DNA of 64,000 bases from Phoronis australis. Lineage: Eukaryota; Phoronida; Phoronidae. The DNA lies in assembly GCA_002633005.1 (NCBI GenBank), contig NMRA01000683.1, positions 57,874 through 121,873 of the forward strand, in the 5' to 3' direction. The notes below the pieces were generated by a model. That model had not been told where the DNA came from, made no database searches, and saw only the letters and a program-made list of their open reading frames with translations. A program made the translations under genes and the position numbers. Shown in pieces: positions 59,314 through 64,000 of the stretch; the stretch's first letter is position 1, and every line of letters begins with the position of its first letter.

Positions 59314-62300
59314 CTATAACATGAACAAAAAAGCTTGTTTAGATTAAGACACCATGCTACATGTAGCTGCAAGTTAAGAAAATTAACAAATGCACAACAA
59401 TAAAAGTATAAATTTCTCATGGGCACCTGCACTTTGGCAAAGAAGAGAGCTCGGTAAGCCTCGGTTGCTACTAAGTGGCAAAGCAGAAGTAAAAGCTGCT
59501 GAAATTTATTTTGGCTGAATTCTTTCATCTTTGAAGATCTGATGGTTTATACTATATTACCATCATCATAAGATTTTACCATTGTAACAAAACAGGCCTA
59601 TCTAATAAATGAGAAAACATGACTAGACAGAATTTGATACGATTATTTTGGATTTGTACTACATTTAAAAAACTACAATGGCCACCAGGTGGTGCAACAT
59701 GAGGTGGTGTTGTCATCTTTCTAAAAACAGCTTTGTCATAAAAAACACGAGATACAGAGGTAGATCCACCAAAACTTCTCGAAGGAGCAAGGTGGTCAAT
59801 GAAAATCCACGGTTTGTATATTTTAGTTAAACAACATAGAAAATTGAAAACATTTTCCGCTTAGTTTTTATATAATGCACATATTTACCTCATGAGCAAG
59901 GCCTTCTTTACGACTTATACAAGCTGAAACATGCCATGAGATGCCCTTTTTTCCAAACCATTCTGCTTGTGCCTCCCTGAAGTTGATTGGCATATACTTC
60001 ATGGCAAAATCCATCACAATAAGCACTTGGGAAGACGCAAGGGTCTCCATGACAACAGTCTTTGCCCGTTCTTGGTTGATGCCCCGTACAATATGACAAC
60101 GCCACTCAAGAATTCGGTCAGAAGCAGAAGACACTGAATGAAGAATCTCTTCTTTCTGTTCGGGATAGCTACAAAAAGACGACTTCATACAATCGCAAAT
60201 AAAAAAGCACAGAATCAACTTATTTAGGCAATATCAGTTTGGACTCAGTAATTGCTAGTTTCATAGAAAATTTTCTTTCAAGTTAGAGTTAATACAGTCT
60301 GAATATCAACTCCCGTGAAAAAATTACATAACAAGACCTCTGCATTTACACATAGCAAGAACACTGCATCCAACTGGAAGCGAAAAGCTTATGACAATAG
60401 TTTTAGTGATAAATAAGTTATATGTGTTTCGATATGATTTGTGACTTGGTTGGGGGACTATTACTTTACATGAGATCATTAACATCTCTCTGACTAATGC
60501 CAAGCCTAATTAAAAAATATGATGTGTACGTAATTGTACCACAAATTTTAGCAACTTTGATTTCTTTTTGTCCTTATCTAGAGACGATGTGCTAAGAGAC
60601 TAGCCTGGTTATTTTTCTGAGATACACCATTATTTTACAATAATCATTTTAGGTCTTGCATTAGATGTTATTATCAAAGTATAGTGCATGGGGTCTGAAG
60701 CACATTGCATCAGCCGAGCCCATTGTACCACACCCTTGAAGTATTTTTAGTTATTGACAAACAAATAATACAGTTAACACTGAGCTGAGGAGCTAAACAC
60801 ACTGCTTAAGGGTCTTGCAGTGGGGCCCCGTGCAATTTTAACCCACGACCTCACTATTAGGAGGCGAACACTCATCCCACTAGGCCATTGCCATGATTGC
60901 CGTCTCGATGTTCTAATACACGGATGAGCACATCATAAAGGTCATGTTATTTGACAGGTCTTCTTACCTAAAAATAATGTCAGGGTAATCACATGCATTC
61001 TGTAATTCCAGTAGAACAGCTTTGAGGTCCTCGCATCGATCACATTTCAAGAGATGCTGGTGTTGACATTCCTGTTTGAATTCCTTCTCTGATCCAGACA
61101 GTGCATAAGACAGACAATGGTCTGCGCACTCACTCTCAATTTTCACATGTAGACTGAAGTCTCCTTTTAGGTAATCCTTCGCCTGTTTTAATCGAAGAGA
61201 CATGTTGCTTTTCCAAGATTCTGAAAGACCTAAAATAAAAAATATTTGTAGATCAAGCTACTTATCTCTCAAATGCACGAAACAAAGCCATGCCGTTCTA
61301 CATACAAAGTGAAGATAAGGCTAGATTACAATATATTATGACAGCTGACACTATAAATCATACAGTTCACACATATTTTGTAGAACAGGCAACACTTGGA
61401 CATCTAGAGAATGGCTGGTAACTGCCTCCAGAAAATTGATGTATGAACCGCTTTTATGAACACATGGTTGCCCCTAGGTAAATTCAATGCGTCCGGGTGC
61501 TACAGCATTGCCACTCGTTCAACTAACATTCAGCTCTAAATTCAAAGAGACAAAACTCTTGACTACTTGAAATGTTACTGTCAAATGCTTCGTCTGCTCT
61601 TTTTCCATTTTAGCAAAGACAGATGAAGGGGTAAAAGAAACGAAACAATATTTAAAAAAAATAAAACATGAAAATACCTAAGCCTTTGAGGATAAGAATA
61701 GCATCATTCAGCTCTGCAAAGGCAGTCGATCCTTCGTTTGCTATGTTGTCTAACCCACTGAGACTCTTCTGTTTTGATGCAGCACAAACCTGAAAAGCAA
61801 TGAGTGTAACAGGGAAATGGTAATTATAATGCCTATCTTCTAATTGTTAAAGTATTCAAAAGAAATATTTGAACAAGGTATGAGAGCTGAAATACGCCCT
61901 GTAGCAACAACCATTTCTTTTTGTTCCAGTGCCCCATCACGGTGTTCCCACCTCTCCTACGTCTAAGTGCCATGCTCTCAAAAAGATGGAGGCATCTTAG
62001 TCACTTGTATTATAGCTGAGGTGCTGAAGTGTCTAGGTTTTCAAAATAAATGACGTCTGGTTAATAAACTTAAAAAAGAGAGAAGATACTATGTCTTGGA
62101 AAACTGATGTGAAATAAACTGCAATGGTTGCACAGAATGAGCTGAAAAATAATCAGTATTTTTCAAACTTATTACCTGCAGTATTTGATACAAGGTGCTG
62201 CGTCCCAGGGGAGTCATACCATTTTCATAGCAGTACTGTTCATACATGACAACAATCCTCGAATGTATGACTGTTCTAACAACGTTTGGTACTTCCAACT

Positions 62301-62937
62301 TTTCACCTGTCGACAACTTCAGTGTTTTTGTACCGTACGCAACATCCTGAAGAAGATGAGGGGATGATATATAACCCAGGAAATGTTGCACCTTTTCCAA
62401 AGGCATCTTGTGACGTGTCAATTTTACTTGTTGTATTTGCACACCAGGCCCGACTTCAGTAGCTCTTTTTCGTGCTTGTGCAATCCTGTAGCATGTAAGG
62501 CCAGGAATCAACTTCATCAATTCCGTCATAGAATAATCCTTAGCAAACACTGACAATATCTGTTGCTTCGTATACCAGTGTTCAGCATCGCTGTAGAGTT
62601 GTATGAGCGTTTGTAGCTCTTTAGACTGATTAGGCTCTTCCTCCTTCGCCTCCCCAAGTTCTTGCAGTAAATCGCCTGCTTGACCAGGAGCAATGTTGTC
62701 TAAGGCGAAGTCAATGGTTTGTTTTGCCTTGCGTCTAAAATAAAATCGTGTTGACCTGGCAGCATCTTGCAAAGGTCTTTGTAACTGGAATTTCACTGGG
62801 GAAATTCTGCCTGTTGCAATGTACTGGTTTAGAGCGCGTAGCCTAGCTTCAGGTTGAGGAGTAGGTTGATAACCAGGAGACACAAAAACCTCCATCTCAA
62901 CTCTCTCAGAGCTACCCGAACTTTCAGATGATGGAAC
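58117..62937 (-). CDS. Transposase-related zinc-finger protein, expanded uncharacterised family; 5' end incomplete
   Basis: Five exons on the minus strand join in one frame (2,613 nt, 870 residues plus stop); a sixth upstream exon is tentative. In order the product has a Ser/Glu-rich start, a helical region ending GRSTLYQILQ (possibly HTH-like), a Cys/His cluster (CADHC...CQHQH...CDRC), a region with VMDFAMKY...GISWHVSACI, then RSDNAGCYH and GKDLCDR, and finally a C2H2 finger (C-x4-C-x12-H-x5-H). The acidic residues in MDFAMK and RSDNAG are spaced as in a DDE/RNase H-fold transposase core; this is inference. I recall related uncharacterised proteins in cnidarians, echinoderms and fish but know no function. 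Introns and an intact frame argue for a host gene or a recently active intron-bearing element. Confidence 0.75.
59314..59888 (-). other. Intron of the minus-strand gene
   Basis: Nothing recognised inside. Confidence 0.5.
59889..60168 (-). CDS. Minus-strand gene, first half of DDE-like core
   Basis: The acceptor is TTTTTGTAG/CTATC and the donor CATGAG/GTAAAT. It encodes a helix (ILEWRCHIVRGINQERAK), then VLIVMDFAMKYMPINFREAQ and WFGKKGISWHVSACI. The Asp in a beta-strand-like VLIVMD context resembles the first acidic residue of an RNase H-fold transposase. Phase 2 in, phase 0 out. Confidence 0.8.
60169..60967 (-). other. Intron of the minus-strand gene, contains a SINE-like head
   Basis: Apart from the tRNA-like segment at 60828-60898, nothing is recognised. 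Confidence 0.5.
60828..60898 (-). repeat. tRNA-like segment, probable SINE head
   Basis: The minus strand has a perfect A box TGGCCTAGTGG and, about 35 bases further, a degenerate B box (GTGGGTTAAAATT). The anticodon-arm position reads CGCCTCCTAATAG. It is too degraded for a working tRNA. Confidence 0.45.
60968..61229 (-). CDS. Minus-strand gene, Cys/His-rich exon
   Basis: The acceptor is TTATTTTAG/GTCTT and the donor TTTAG/GTAAGA. It encodes ESECADHCLSYALSGS, then FKQECQHQH and LKCDRCEDL, a repeated C-x3-C / C-x-H-x-H / C-x2-C pattern likely to bind zinc. I recall the CxxHCxxYALS spelling as a hallmark of this uncharacterised family. Phase 1 in, phase 2 out. Confidence 0.8.
61678..61789 (-). 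CDS. Minus-strand gene, short linker exon
   Basis: 37 codons plus 1 base. The acceptor is CTTTTCAG/GTTTG and the donor CTTAG/GTATTT. It encodes VCAASKQKSLSGLDNIANEG then a helix ending AILILKGL. Phase 0 in, phase 1 out. Confidence 0.75.
62176..62937 (-). CDS. Minus-strand gene, exon with Ser/Glu-rich and helical region
   Basis: 254 codons. The acceptor is CATTTCAG/GTTCC and the donor CTGCAG/GTAATA. It starts VPSSESSGSSERVE and carries a basic segment (FYFRRKAKQ), an acidic stretch (EAKEEEPNQ), and ends with MTPLGRSTLYQIL, which looks like a helix-turn-helix-type ending. Phase 0 to 0. Confidence 0.8.
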
Positions 62938-63110
62938 CTGAAATGGAACAAACATTACGCTTAATTAAAAAAAAATCTGCGAAATTTTCATCGCAAATAA
63001 AATGGTGAACATATAAGTGGCACACATTTTTAAAAACATTTCTCGATGAGGAAGCATCAAGACCATTGATAGAATATGAAGCAGAGACAAACACATGCAC
63101 TGGGTGGCAC

Positions 63111-63211
63111 CTCACTGACATCAAATGTGTAAAAATCACCATCAGCCATACTTCTCTTAATAGAACCACATTCCATTAAGCCAAATTTCATAATGACAGG
63201 GCAGTGGTAAG
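63111..63211 (-). CDS. Tentative upstream exon of the minus-strand gene
   Basis: The minus strand reads TGTGCAG/CTTACC at the acceptor and GAG/GTGCCA at the donor. It encodes YHCPVIMKFGLMECG then SIKRSMADGDFYTFDVSE and ends in phase 0, as the next exon requires. The two Cys suggest a metal-binding start. The 5' boundary is not certain because the frame stays open to 63251. Confidence 0.45.
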
Positions 63212-64000
63212 CTGCACAGATGTTGGACATAGTAGATGGCAATATGCACAAGTATAAAGAGCTCTACAAAGCTGAAATTTTCCACTCAAAAATACAAGTG
63301 ACCACAAACTTCCACTTGTATTCTCCAATTAGGATTCAGAAATGAGAGTGACTAAAAATTTTCATTCGTATTGCGGTTGTAAGAAGAAAGGACTAAAAAA
63401 CGCCGATAGGTTGGCCACACTGAAATTTGGGAGTGTCCACAAGATTTACAGTCATATTATTGTGTGTTTTCTCATCAATCCGTGCTTATGTGAGTGGCAC
63501 CCATTTTGCAGTCATGTTTTACTTTATCCACTTGTATATTCGAGAGTTAGCTCGTTTACTTCGAACCCTGATAACTATACAGGCACATAACAAATCACTA
63601 AAATCTATGATACTGCCATAAAGTTGATTTCAATAGTTAGCTAAATTACAGGTGGTTGTTCTTTTATCATGTTTAGAGCAGTACACAATGAATGCCAAAT
63701 AAACACTTTATAATAATAGCCACAAAATTTAGCACCAGTGGATAATCATTTTAGAAACAGTTAGTAGAAAGCCATCTTTATCCTACATTTTTACCATTTT
63801 TCATGAATTTTCTTTGAAGAATATGGGATGCAATGAGGCAAGCAAGAAATCAATATTGTCCGAAAACGACATTGTTTTAGTCCATCAAAATCTCTATAGC
63901 CATAATCATAGGTAAGCACCCAAGTCTGCCCGTGACTGCATGAATGTGGAAATGGAAAGAATGCCATAGCAACAAGCTAAATAATTCTCCTACCTCTGCC
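63212..64000. other. 5' flank or intron of the minus-strand gene
   Basis: No convincing further exon. A good minus-strand donor (CAGAG/GTAGGA) sits at 63987-63998, so the next upstream exon may end in the last 7 bases of the window. Confidence 0.35.

Noticed and set aside
63987-64000. Possible exon end with donor CAGAG/GTAGGA on the minus strand
   Set aside because: Only seven exon bases are inside the window, so nothing can be supported.

Overview
The window is eukaryotic: protein is encoded in short exons with GT-AG splice sites, introns of 0.2-4 kb, and many degraded transposable elements. The protein families, the AT-rich introns and the abundance of LINE, Penelope-like and foldback/MITE repeats suggest a marine invertebrate metazoan. 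I cannot fix the phylum from the sequence alone.

The + strand from about 7.36 to 43.63 kb is one large gene. I assembled 22 exons by hand. They join in a single uninterrupted frame of 3,333 nt (1,110 residues plus stop) and encode a TRPA1-type channel: a long N-terminal ankyrin-repeat stack, the pre-S1 reactive-cysteine/linker region, six transmembrane segments with a pore loop, the TRP-like helix and a C-terminal coiled coil. The first coding exon(s), holding the initiator Met and perhaps 20-60 residues, were not found. Introns carry a LINE zf-RVT fragment, a Penelope-like GIY-YIG fragment, several MITE/foldback elements, a tRNA-like SINE head and two copies of an element with GGGTCG-type minisatellite ends.

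Immediately 5' of the first recognisable TRPA exon (3.3-7.1 kb) lies an LTR-like promoter. It carries a dense cluster of canonical heat-shock elements (nGAAnnTTCn arrays) just upstream of a TATA box, and a poly(A) signal downstream. It sits about 250 bp from the exon of a gene family best known for thermal and chemical sensing, and in the same orientation. This is the most interesting observation in the window. Part of this region is repeated in tandem exactly up to a lone N, which looks like an assembly mis-merge.

From 43.6 to 58 kb I recognise no host gene. The stretch holds a LINE 3' fragment (minus), a Penelope-like element broken and inverted on itself, an 893-bp duplicated segment that again ends at a lone N, and MITE remnants.

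The minus strand from about 63.2 to 58.1 kb carries a second gene of at least five, probably six, exons (870 residues without the tentative first exon). It has a Cys/His-rich motif, a DDE/RNase H-like core (inferred) and a C2H2 finger. It resembles a lineage-expanded, uncharacterised, transposase-related family. Its 5' end is outside the window.
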